60,385 nucleotides of DNA from Rubrivivax sp. (GTDB taxonomy: Bacteria; Pseudomonadota; Gammaproteobacteria; Burkholderiales; Burkholderiaceae_C). The position numbers were made by a program, and so were the translations under genes. Below, piece after piece: positions 37,692-46,221 of the stretch. The notes below the pieces were generated by a model. It did no database searches. It worked only from the letters and a program-made list of their open reading frames with translations, and had not been told where the DNA came from. The stretch's first letter is position 1. Every line of letters starts with the position of its first letter. The stretch covers positions 1-60,385 of the forward strand of contig JAURZK010000145.1 of the NCBI GenBank assembly GCA_030653505.1, read 5' to 3'.

Positions 37692-39764
37692 TCAGTGCGG
37701 GCTGACGCGCCCCGACTTGTCGTATTCCATCTGCAGCGCCTGCTCGATGTGGTGCCGCCCGATGGCCTGGCCCGCGGCTGCGGCGATGAAGGCCGCGCCC
37801 AGCGCAGCGTTGCGGATCAGTGCGCCGGGCAAGGGGTGCTGCGCCGCCAGGCTGTCGAAGTCGAGATCGCCGGCCAGCGGCGCGGCGGGCGGGAACTGCG
37901 CGCGCCAGATCGCCGCCCGCTCGGGCGCTGCGGGCTCGGCGAACTCCAGCGCCAGCTCGAAACGGCGCAGGAAGGCCTTGTCGAGGTTGCCGCGCAGGTT
38001 GGTGGCCAGGATGGCCACGCCGTCGAATCGCTCCAGGCGCGCCAGCAGGTAGGCCGACTCGATGTTGGCGTAGCGGTCGTGGGCGTCGCTGACCTCGGTG
38101 CGTTTGCCGAACAACGCGTCGGCCTCGTCGAAGAAGAGCACCGCGCCCGTGCCTTCGGCCTGGTCGAAGGCGGCGGCCAGGTTCTTCTCGGTTTCGCCTA
38201 TCCACTTCGACACCAGCTGCGCCAGGTCGATGACCAGCAGGTCGGCGTGCAGGGCATGGGCCATGACTTCGGCGGCCAGCGTCTTGCCGGTGCCGGGCAG
38301 GCCCGAGAACAGCAGGCGCAGGCCGCGTGCGCCGCGCTGGTGGCGGGCAAAACCCCAGTCGTCCAGCACACGCTGCTGGTGCTGCATGCGCTCGACGGCG
38401 CCACGCAGCGCGGCCATGCGGTCGGGGGGCAGCACCAGGTCGGACCAGCTCGCGCGCGGCACCAGGCGCAGCGCGAAGCCGTCGCTGCCATGCGTGGTGC
38501 GCGCCTTGAGCGCGGCCAGGCAGGCCGGCAGCGGCGGCGTGGCCCCGGTGGCCAGCCAGGGCTGCAGATCGCGCCGCAGGTGGGCCAGGGTCTCGGGCAG
38601 TACGGCGTAGCGTGCGCCGATCAGGGCGCCGTGCGGTGCCAGCTCGGGCAGCGCCTGCGCCCACAGCCGTGCCAGGGCGGCGCCCGACAACGGCGTGGCG
38701 TCCAGCGTGAGCAGCGCGCGGGTGCTGTGCGCCAGCGACCCGGGCAGCGCGCCGGCCAGCACCAGCGGCGCTGGCCACGATTCGAGCAGCGCCGCGACGG
38801 CCGCCGGCGGTGGCGCGTCGAACAGCCAGACCGACACACAACCCCGCAACAGGCACTGCTGCAGGCACTGCCGAACGCGGTCGACCAGCGCTGCCGTGCT
38901 GCCAGACTGGGCGGCGGCGGCGGGGGCACCGCGGCCGTCGCCGGGCTCGCCCTCGGGGGCAAAGACGTGGGCGTCCAGTGCCGCGGCCAGCTGCCGTGCA
39001 CGCAGCCTCACCACGGCGGCCACCGGGCCGCGCAAGGCCACCAGCGCCGGTGTGTCGCCACTCAGCAGGGCCAGCGCCTGCTGCGGCGCGGGACGGGCCA
39101 GCCAGTCGTTGGCTTCCACGCTGGCAGCGTCGGCGGCACCCCTGGCGGGCAAGTCGGTGAAGTCGGGCAAGTCCGGCAACTCGGGCAGAGGGGCCAGGGA
39201 CTCGGGCCATTCCGGCGCGCCGTTGAGGGCACAGGCCATGCCTTCGGCCAGCCGCAGGTTGCGCTCGGGCAGGGGCGTGTCGCCGACGATGCGCACCAGA
39301 CCCAGCTGCAGCACGGGGCTGTGCTGCAGCAGCTGCCAGCTGCGTGGCCGGCGCAGGTCGTCGGTCACGAGCCAGCTGAACAGGGCCCAGGTGGGGCGTG
39401 TCTCGCCGCGCGGGTGCAGCGCCGCGAAGGCGGCGCCGAAACCCTCGTGCAACTCGGGCATGGCGGCCAGCACGAGCAGGCAACGTTCGTCGTCGTCCAG
39501 GCCCAGGGTGTCGGCCAGCCGCGCCAGGGCGGGCGGTTCTGCCTGCGAGGCTGAGGCTTGCAGTTCGTGCGCCAGGGTTTGTGCGCGAGCCGCATGCGCG
39601 TCCAGGAAACCCAGCTCGCGCGCCCAGGTGGCGGCGTCGCCCTCGTTGGCCTGGGCACGCAGCAGTTCGGCCAGGCGGGCGCCCAGCTGCGCGGCGGCCA
39701 GCCACAGGGGCGCGTCGGCCCTTGCGGCCGTCATCAGCAACGGGGCCGCCACGCTGTCATTCAT
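37692..39764 (-). CDS. eCIS AAA+ ATPase (Afp15/Pvc15-like)
   Basis: A 690-residue protein. The C-terminal third is an AAA+ module: Walker A GLPGTGKT (488-495), Walker [12 protein letters not shown] (around 543-553), the second-region-of-homology segment [17 protein letters not shown] and the sensor-1 region [18 protein letters not shown]. The N-terminal two thirds are family-specific and contain a degenerate second ATPase-like region. A nearly universal eCIS gene, it is thought to act in assembly, effector loading or particle stability. It starts at ATG 39764 and overlaps the upstream gene by 8 bp. Confidence 0.92.
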   Translation of the reverse strand: MNDSVAAPLLMTAARADAPLWLAAAQLGARLAELLRAQANEGDAATWARELGFLDAHAARAQTLAHELQASASQAEPPALARLADTLGLDDDERCLLVLAAMPELHEGFGAAFAALHPRGETRPTWALFSWLVTDDLRRPRSWQLLQHSPVLQLGLVRIVGDTPLPERNLRLAEGMACALNGAPEWPESLAPLPELPDLPDFTDLPARGAADAASVEANDWLARPAPQQALALLSGDTPALVALRGPVAAVVRLRARQLAAALDAHVFAPEGEPGDGRGAPAAAAQSGSTAALVDRVRQCLQQCLLRGCVSVWLFDAPPPAAVAALLESWPAPLVLAGALPGSLAHSTRALLTLDATPLSGAALARLWAQALPELAPHGALIGARYAVLPETLAHLRRDLQPWLATGATPPLPACLAALKARTTHGSDGFALRLVPRASWSDLVLPPDRMAALRGAVERMQHQQRVLDDWGFARHQRGARGLRLLFSGLPGTGKTLAAEVMAHALHADLLVIDLAQLVSKWIGETEKNLAAAFDQAEGTGAVLFFDEADALFGKRTEVSDAHDRYANIESAYLLARLERFDGVAILATNLRGNLDKAFLRRFELALEFAEPAAPERAAIWRAQFPPAAPLAGDLDFDSLAAQHPLPGALIRNAALGAAFIAAAAGQAIGRHHIEQALQMEYDKSGRVSPH

Positions 39765-41301
39765 AGACGTACCTGAGCACCAGGCCCAGCCAGGGGATGA
39801 AGCCGGGGTCGAGGTCGAGCGCGGCGCGGCGCAGGTCCAGCGACACGTCGGCCAGCGCGAAGTGCACGTCGATCCAGCCGGGCAGGGCCTCGATGCGCGC
39901 GCGGCGGTGCAGCACGCGTGCCAGCCGTTGTGATGCCGGCCACTGCGGCAGGCGCTGCGCGAGCTGGGCCTGCAGCAGGTCCTTGGCCGCCAGCAAGGCA
40001 TCGGTCTGCGCCGGTGTGGGCTGCAGCGGCGGCGGCGGTGCGGCCTGCGGGGGCAGCCCGCAGAAGGCCAGTGCGGCGGCGTCCTGCGGCCGCAGCGGGC
40101 CCAGGCTCAGGGCCAGGCTGTGCATGGCCTGCGGCAGCAGCCCCGGCGGCCAGACCGCGGCGTCTTCCAGCACGCGCAGCGCACCGCAGGAAGGCAGCAG
40201 CGGCACCAGCAGCAGCAGGCCGCCGTGTTCGGTCAGCGCTGCGGCCTGGCGTATGTCGCCCTGTGCTGTCGCGTCGGTGCGTGGCGACTCGGCGCCTTCC
40301 CTGTCGGGCACGGGTCGGCGTGGGATGGTGCGAACGGCCGCCGCGCCCGGCTGTGGCGACACTGCAGCCACGGCCCCTTGTCCCGCGGCCGACATCACCG
40401 GCGCTGTGACCTGCGCATCCGCCTGCGTCCAGGCTTGCAGGCAGGTGTCCACCGCCGCGGCGCCGCGGCGCGCCAATGCCGGTGCCGACAGCAGGCAGGC
40501 CAGCCGCAGCGCCCAGGCGGCGCGGTGTTCGGTCCCCGCGGCCTGGACGGTGGGCGCCCACCAGTGCGGCTGCGCCGTGGCGACCCCGTCGGGCGCGGGC
40601 GAGCCGGGCTGCCCTGACGCGGGACGCTCAAGGGCGTGCGGCGTGGCCTGAATGGCGCCGGTGCCTGCTGCAGCCGTGCCGGCCCAGACCGGCACACCGG
40701 CACCCGCCAGGCGCGTGGCCACCGCCAGCGTGAGGCCCCGCAGCTCGCCGTCGGCCAGGCTGCGGACGAAGGGCGGCCAGTCGGGCGTGGCCAGCAGACC
40801 ACGCAGCAGCGGCACGCCGCGCTCGGCGTCGTCGGCCAGCAGGCGCAGCAGCGCGGCGTGGCGCACCGCCGCCGAAGGCGCGGCTGCCGACGCGGCCGCG
40901 GCGCCGGCCCGCGGCAGCAGACCCAGGCGCTGCCAGGCCCAGTCGCGAGCGGTCCGTCCCTGCAGCATGTCGTGAACGAAGGCCTGCAGCGCCTGGTGCC
41001 GGTGGGTGAAACGCAGCAGCCGGTCGGGGCCGGCATGCTGGAGTTCGCGTACCAGGCCCTGCACCAGCGACAGGCTCCAGCGGCGGGCGTTGTCGCCGTC
41101 GCTGGCGCCGGCGTCCAGCGTCACCTGCAGTTGCAGGCGGCGCAGCAACACCAGTTCGTCGGCCGGCGCCAGCTGTGCCAGTGCGGCTTCGAGTTCACCG
41201 TCGAGCAGCCGCTGCTGCGCCGCCAGCGCGCAGCGCCGGCCGACGTCGTCGGCCACGCGGTGTGTCGCATGGAAGCGGTGGACGTGAACGCTGCTGTTCA
41301 T
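39757..41301 (-). CDS. Unassigned eCIS protein encoded next to the AAA+ ATPase
   Basis: A 514-residue protein with no recognised domain. It is Ala/Leu-rich and mainly helical, with two conserved-looking ends: an N-terminal region (MNSSVHVHRFHATHRVADDV, then LDGELEAALAQLAP) and a C-terminal region ending IDVHFALADVSLDLRRAALD and [14 protein letters not shown]. The middle is Gln/Pro/Ala-rich linker. Genes of this kind commonly sit directly upstream of the eCIS ATPase. Its stop overlaps the ATPase start by 8 bp, so the two proteins probably act together, perhaps as an ATPase adaptor (inference). Confidence 0.75.
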   Translation of the reverse strand: MNSSVHVHRFHATHRVADDVGRRCALAAQQRLLDGELEAALAQLAPADELVLLRRLQLQVTLDAGASDGDNARRWSLSLVQGLVRELQHAGPDRLLRFTHRHQALQAFVHDMLQGRTARDWAWQRLGLLPRAGAAAASAAAPSAAVRHAALLRLLADDAERGVPLLRGLLATPDWPPFVRSLADGELRGLTLAVATRLAGAGVPVWAGTAAAGTGAIQATPHALERPASGQPGSPAPDGVATAQPHWWAPTVQAAGTEHRAAWALRLACLLSAPALARRGAAAVDTCLQAWTQADAQVTAPVMSAAGQGAVAAVSPQPGAAAVRTIPRRPVPDREGAESPRTDATAQGDIRQAAALTEHGGLLLLVPLLPSCGALRVLEDAAVWPPGLLPQAMHSLALSLGPLRPQDAAALAFCGLPPQAAPPPPLQPTPAQTDALLAAKDLLQAQLAQRLPQWPASQRLARVLHRRARIEALPGWIDVHFALADVSLDLRRAALDLDPGFIPWLGLVLRYVYE

Positions 41302-41309
41302 GGTCTTGC

Positions 41310-43625
41310 CTAGCCGATGCGGCTTTCCCGCGCCAGCCGCGCGCTGCCGGGCCGCAGGCCGGTTGTCGGCCGCCCCAGCACCTGGCTGCGGCCGAGCGTG
41401 GCACTGCCCAGTTGCAGGGTCGTGAAGCCGCCGCTGTCGCCGACCACGGTGCTCAGCCCGATCTGCAGCCCGCGGCCGACGCGTGCACCCTGGCCCAGCG
41501 TGCACAGGCTGACCAGCGTGTGCGCGGGGCGGTGCACGTCCAGCAGGTGGCGCACCGCGGCCTCGGTGGCCGCGTCGAGATCGGTCTGCACCAGCACGGC
41601 AAAGCGGTGCGCGTTGACGGCAAAGCTGTCGGCGATGTCTTCGGCCCGGCCGCTGGCCTCGTCGCGCCCCAGCGGCCCGCCCACACGCAGGCCCATGCCG
41701 AGCACGGCGGCTTCGTCCCAGCCCTGGCCCGTGGGGTCGGGCCCCAGCCTTGCCAGGCCGCGCAGGCGGAACTGCTCGACGATGACGACACGCGCGCCGG
41801 TGACGATCTCGACCATGCGCCGCAGCGCCCACACCGTGCCGCGCAGGCGGAACAGCCACGGCGCTTCTTTCACGAAGCTGCGCCGCGCGGTGTCGCTCCA
41901 GCGTTCGTCCAGCACCAGCCCGACCCAGTTCGCCAGCCACGGCAGCGCTGCGGCGGGTGTGCTGCAGGGTTTGAGCAGCGCATGGCGCTGTTCGGCTCGT
42001 GCCGCCAGCTCGTCTTCCAGCGCGGCCAGCGGCGCCAGCTGGCGCTGCAGGAAGCTGCGCATGCCTTCGTGGCGCGAATAGAGCTGCGGCAGGCGGCGCA
42101 GCCAGTCGTGGGCCGGGTGTTCGGCGCGCACACCACGCAGCTTGGGCGTGGCGCGGGAATGGCCCTGCAGCACGAACACCAGCCACAGGTAGCGGCCCGG
42201 TGTCGGCGGGGCGATGGCTTCGAAGGTGTCGAAACGTTCAACTTCCTCACGCGCATACAACCACGGCTGTTCGCTGCCTTCGCCGCGCGCGTGCAGCGTC
42301 TGCGTGATGGCGCCGTCGTCGGGCATCCAGGCCAGCAACGGCAGCGGCGTCGCTTCGGGCTGCGCGATGGCAGCCAGCACCTGGTTCGCCGGCGGTGTGC
42401 GTGGCAGGCGCGGCGCTTCGAGATCGTCGTCGCTGACGATGGCATGCAGCCGGATGGTGGTGTTGGGCGGCAGGCAGGCGTCGAGCAGCAGGCGGCCCCA
42501 GCTCGCCTGGCCGCTGGCCTGGGCTTCGCCGGCGTCGAGCCTGAAACCGACGACACGACCCTGCGGGTGGTAGTGCAGCCGCGCGGCGGTGGCGTGGCGC
42601 GGGCCGCGCGCGGTCATGAAGACGATGCGACCATCGGGCGTGGCGGTGATGCCCATGCCGTCGTAGTGGCGCGCGGCCAGCGGCTCGGCCAGCGCATGCG
42701 CGGCGTCGGCGGCGACCGAGACCCGGGTGAAGAGCTCCTCGCGCCGGCGCGCCACCACCAGATGCTGGTGATCGCCGCAGCCGCTGACGGTCAGGCCTGA
42801 TGCAAACGCGAAGGGGTTGTCACCGCTGCCCGGGCCCAGCCACTGCGGCGTGGCCAGCCAGTGGCCGGGCCGGCCCAGCAGGGCCAAGGCGGCGTCGACC
42901 CGGTGGGCGCGCAGCAGCACGAAGAGGCGCCCGTCTGCGGCAAACGCCAGTCGCGAGGCACCCGCCAGCGCCTGCGTGGCCAGGCCGGCCGGTGCGGCTT
43001 GTGGCGGCCGCGCCGCGGCCAGCCTGTGCACCCTGCCGCTGGCGCACAGCAGCCACAGCCAGCCCTTGAACCAGGTCACGTGCACGGCGTCGGCAGGCAC
43101 CGGTTCGGCGCGCAGCACACGGCGTTGCGCGAGCTCGACGATCCACACCCGCCGCGCCGTGCTGTCCAGCACGTAGAGGTGGCCGTCGTCGTCGCAGGCC
43201 AGCGCACGCGGGGTGAAGGCGGCGGCCGTCTCCCCGGCCAGCTGCGGCGCAAACTCGGCGTGCTGCCGCTGCAGGGCGCCCAGCACCTGCGGCGCGCTGG
43301 GGTTCGCCAGCAGCAGGTCGGCCGGCGGCGCGCTGTGCTGCGGCCGCGCCGGGTCGTAGGCGTCCCAGAGCCAGCGCTGCACACGCTGTTCGCCAGGCAC
43401 GCTGTGGTACAGCCTGCATTGCACGTCGAAGGCCAGGCCGGCGCCGGCGGTGTCGGCAGGCACGCCGTCGCCCAGGTCGCCACCCCCTTCGACGGCTTCG
43501 AAGCGTTCGTCCCAGGCCAGTTGCACCACGCCGTCGACGAGCGCGAGATGGGCGTCGAAGGCCGCGCGCTGCCACGCGGTCTCGCCGAGCATCAGCGCAA
43601 AGCGGGCGGCCGGGGGCAGGGGCAT
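41310..43625 (-). CDS. Baseplate wedge protein, P2 gpI-like with N-terminal beta-propeller (Afp12-like)
   Basis: A 771-residue protein. Residues ~130-340 contain repeats typical of an NHL-type propeller (ACDDDGHLYVLDSTARRVWI, LAFAADGRLFVLL, ITATPDGRIVFMTA). The part from ~510 to 680 matches phage tail protein I (LPQLYSRHEGMRSFLQRQLA, LPWLANWVGLVLDERW, APWLFRLRGTVWALRRMVEI). The C-terminus is Gly-rich. It should form part of the baseplate wedge with the J-like protein encoded just upstream (22 bp). The propeller could help tail attachment or substrate contact. Confidence 0.85.
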   Translation of the reverse strand: MPLPPAARFALMLGETAWQRAAFDAHLALVDGVVQLAWDERFEAVEGGGDLGDGVPADTAGAGLAFDVQCRLYHSVPGEQRVQRWLWDAYDPARPQHSAPPADLLLANPSAPQVLGALQRQHAEFAPQLAGETAAAFTPRALACDDDGHLYVLDSTARRVWIVELAQRRVLRAEPVPADAVHVTWFKGWLWLLCASGRVHRLAAARPPQAAPAGLATQALAGASRLAFAADGRLFVLLRAHRVDAALALLGRPGHWLATPQWLGPGSGDNPFAFASGLTVSGCGDHQHLVVARRREELFTRVSVAADAAHALAEPLAARHYDGMGITATPDGRIVFMTARGPRHATAARLHYHPQGRVVGFRLDAGEAQASGQASWGRLLLDACLPPNTTIRLHAIVSDDDLEAPRLPRTPPANQVLAAIAQPEATPLPLLAWMPDDGAITQTLHARGEGSEQPWLYAREEVERFDTFEAIAPPTPGRYLWLVFVLQGHSRATPKLRGVRAEHPAHDWLRRLPQLYSRHEGMRSFLQRQLAPLAALEDELAARAEQRHALLKPCSTPAAALPWLANWVGLVLDERWSDTARRSFVKEAPWLFRLRGTVWALRRMVEIVTGARVVIVEQFRLRGLARLGPDPTGQGWDEAAVLGMGLRVGGPLGRDEASGRAEDIADSFAVNAHRFAVLVQTDLDAATEAAVRHLLDVHRPAHTLVSLCTLGQGARVGRGLQIGLSTVVGDSGGFTTLQLGSATLGRSQVLGRPTTGLRPGSARLARESRIG

Positions 43626-43647
43626 GATGCGGTCTCGATGGCCGGTG

Positions 43648-45828
43648 TCAGCAGACGTCGCGCAGCACCGGGAAGGGCAGCGGCAGGCCTTCGGGCGGTG
43701 TCGGGTCGAGTTCGGCGCCGGGGGCGGGCAGGGGCAGGCCGTCGACCACCGTGACGGCGCTCAAGGCCGGCACTTCCCAGGCTTGCAGCAGCACCGGGCC
43801 GACGACCCAGGCGCTGCCGTTCCAGCCGGCCACGGTCAGGTCGTGCAGGAACTCCACGCCTTCGACCTGCAGCGCCGCGGCCTCGAGCTCGGGCCCGTGC
43901 ACCCGCCGGCCCAGCGGCCAGCCCTGGCCCGCCGGGCCGTAGGGCGGCAGCGGCGCCAGGTACTGGCGCAGCACCAGTTCGACCCAGCGGCGCACGGCTT
44001 CGATGCCATAGCCCTCCTTGACCTGCAGCGCCACCGACACCGCCACCGGCCGGTACACCGGGGCCACGACGTAGAGCTCGGTGGTGACGAGGCGCCGCGC
44101 GTCGAGCTGCGTGCACACCGCGCGCAGCAGCGGTGCGTCGGGCAACGGCGCGTCGGGGTGCAGCGGGTCGTTCTGCGGCCACACCATCACCGTCACCACG
44201 CCCGCCGCCTCGGTGCTGCGGGTGCGCGGGTGAAAACGTGGCAGGCACTCGGCGCGGCCGACCTGCACACCCGGGGTCAGCCGCGCCAGTTCCTGGAAGT
44301 CGCTGGCCGTCACGGCGCGGTCGTGGCGGCGGAACTCACCCGGGATGCGCGCCAGCGCCTCTTCCACCGCTTCGGCGTCGGCGCCGCCCACCGCCGGCAG
44401 CGGGTTGCTCACCTTCGCCGTGGCCAGCGCGGGCAGCTTGTTGATGGCGCCGGCCGGCACGTTGCCTGCGGCGCCGCCGCCCCAGCGGTGGCCGCGCACG
44501 CGGATGCGCTGGCCCCACAGCGGCACGCGGCCGCGGGCGCCTTCGCCGAAGCACACCAGGCCGGATTCCGGGTCGAGCGTGAAGTGCGCCGATTCGCGCT
44601 GGCTGCCGTAGAAGTCGTCGACACGGGCCCAGCGTTTCCAGCCGCTGCTCTCTTCGACCTCGAGCAGCAGCGTGTCGTGGCCGATGTCCGGCAGCACCGG
44701 CTTGCGCGTGAGCGCGAAGGTCTGCGAGGGCTGGCCGTTGCCGTCACCCAGGTACTGCGGTTCGGCCAGGCGCGCCTGCTCGGCCCGCGCCAGGTTCACG
44801 GCCGCCAGCCGGATGCGGCCGAAGCGGCTGCCGTTGCGGCGTGCCACGCGCAGCCAGCACACGAGCCTGGCCTGGCGGTCGTCGTCCAGCGTGGGCGGGA
44901 AGTCGCCGGCGCCGGCGAGGTCGGGGTCAGCCACGGGCAGGCCGATGTCGGACGACTTGCGTGGCAGTTCCAGCCGCAGCGTGCCACCCTGGCCGAGTCC
45001 GCGGGTGTTGTCGGCCACCATGCGCAGAGCGGCCCATTGCGGCTGGCCGTCGGCGGTCAGCGGCCGTGGTGTCGACACCTGCCACAGCAGCTGCGGCGCA
45101 CCTGCCGCGGCATTCAGCCCCGGGCAGGCCTGCGCGTCGTCCAGCGCGGCGGTGGGCATTTCGGGTTCGAAGCCGATGTCGATGAGCGCGCCGTCGCCGC
45201 TGTCGCGGTCCCAGGCCGTCTTGTCGAAGCCCCTCTCGGCCAGCACCGCGATCCACAGCATGCCGTCGACGGCGCTGGACAGGTCGAGAACGTCTCCAGG
45301 TGCGGCGGGGTCGAGCAGGCGTGTTTCGTAGTACAGGCGGCTGGCTTCGGCCAGTGCGGCGGGCAGGGCGTCGGCGGTGCGGGCGATGAACTCGGCCACC
45401 TCGCCATCGGCGTCCTCGGGCCTGAGTTCGGTCCGCAGCCGGCCCACCGCCACGCTGCTGATGGGCCAGGCATGCGCTTCGTCCAGGGTCGTGAACTCGA
45501 GCTTGCCGGCAGCGGCCAGCGTGCGCCGCGGCAGCGGCACGCCGGCGGCCAGCTCGGTGCTGAAGGCCAGCAGCGCACGTGCGGGTTGCGCCGGTCGCAG
45601 CGGTATCTGCAGCAGCCGCAGGTATTCGAGGTAGGTGGCCTCGGGCACCTGGTTAAAGCGGTAGAGCAGCCCCTCGGCCTGGAAGGCGAACAGCTCCAGC
45701 AGCGTGATGCCGGGGTCGGACGCGTTGTGGTCGGTCCACTCGGGGTTGTAGACCGGTATGCGCGCCTTCAGCTCGGCAGCCAGCTGCGCGTAGCTGCGGT
45801 CGTCGAGGATGGGGCTGGGCAGGGGCAT
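43648..45828 (-). CDS. Putative baseplate assembly protein (J-like, Afp11-like)
   Basis: A 726-residue protein beginning PILDDRSYAQLAAELKARIP, then EWTDHNASDPGITLLELFAF, the hallmark of the putative baseplate assembly family found in eCIS and related particles. A Baseplate_J-like segment follows in the C-terminal half (VGRAECLPRFHPRTRSTEAA, GVVTVMVWP). It forms the wedge that links the spike hub with the sheath. It lies 3 bp after the gp25-like gene and 22 bp before the gpI-like gene. Length and domain layout match homologues. Confidence 0.92.
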   Translation of the reverse strand: MPLPSPILDDRSYAQLAAELKARIPVYNPEWTDHNASDPGITLLELFAFQAEGLLYRFNQVPEATYLEYLRLLQIPLRPAQPARALLAFSTELAAGVPLPRRTLAAAGKLEFTTLDEAHAWPISSVAVGRLRTELRPEDADGEVAEFIARTADALPAALAEASRLYYETRLLDPAAPGDVLDLSSAVDGMLWIAVLAERGFDKTAWDRDSGDGALIDIGFEPEMPTAALDDAQACPGLNAAAGAPQLLWQVSTPRPLTADGQPQWAALRMVADNTRGLGQGGTLRLELPRKSSDIGLPVADPDLAGAGDFPPTLDDDRQARLVCWLRVARRNGSRFGRIRLAAVNLARAEQARLAEPQYLGDGNGQPSQTFALTRKPVLPDIGHDTLLLEVEESSGWKRWARVDDFYGSQRESAHFTLDPESGLVCFGEGARGRVPLWGQRIRVRGHRWGGGAAGNVPAGAINKLPALATAKVSNPLPAVGGADAEAVEEALARIPGEFRRHDRAVTASDFQELARLTPGVQVGRAECLPRFHPRTRSTEAAGVVTVMVWPQNDPLHPDAPLPDAPLLRAVCTQLDARRLVTTELYVVAPVYRPVAVSVALQVKEGYGIEAVRRWVELVLRQYLAPLPPYGPAGQGWPLGRRVHGPELEAAALQVEGVEFLHDLTVAGWNGSAWVVGPVLLQAWEVPALSAVTVVDGLPLPAPGAELDPTPPEGLPLPFPVLRDVC

Positions 45829-45831
45829 GGC

Positions 45832-46221
45832 CTACTCCAGGTAGAAGGGGTGGACGAGGTTGTCGCGGCGGCCGTCGCGCAGGTGCTGGTAGTCGATCTG
45901 CACCAGCACCAGCGAGGGGTCGTCGCCGGGCAGCACGTCCACACGCTCCAGGCGGATGCGCGGTTCCCACGCGCGCAGCGCCGTCTCGACCTCGCGCTGC
46001 ATGGCCGCACGCGTGGCGGCGGTGTTGGGCTGCATCAGGAAGCGCCGCAGCCCGCAGCCGAAGCGCGGCAGCATCAGCCGTTCACCGGGTTCGGTGTCGA
46101 GGATGATGGCGATGGACTGGCGCACCTTTTCCGGCCCACCGGCCGTGGGCAGCGCGCCCGCCGGCGTGGCCTGCAGCGGCACGGCCAGGCCGTGGCCGAA
46201 GACGGCACGCGCCAGGCTCAT
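45832..46221 (-). CDS. GPW/gp25 family baseplate protein (Afp9-like)
   Basis: This 129-residue protein has the family signature EKVRQSIAIILDTEPGERLM, then LPRFGCGLRRFLMQPN, and ends in ALRAWEPRIRLERVDVLP with LVQIDYQHLRDGRRDNLVHP. gp25-like proteins sit in the baseplate wedge and initiate sheath polymerisation. The start ATG 46219-46221 overlaps the upstream stop by 4 bp (ATGA). Confidence 0.93.
   Translation of the reverse strand: MSLARAVFGHGLAVPLQATPAGALPTAGGPEKVRQSIAIILDTEPGERLMLPRFGCGLRRFLMQPNTAATRAAMQREVETALRAWEPRIRLERVDVLPGDDPSLVLVQIDYQHLRDGRRDNLVHPFYLE

Noticed and set aside
36238..39705. 1155-codon frame joining the Ala-rich protein with upstream sequence
   Set aside because: The upstream two thirds are an out-of-frame copy of the AAA+ gene; the ATG at 37632 gives a normal protein.
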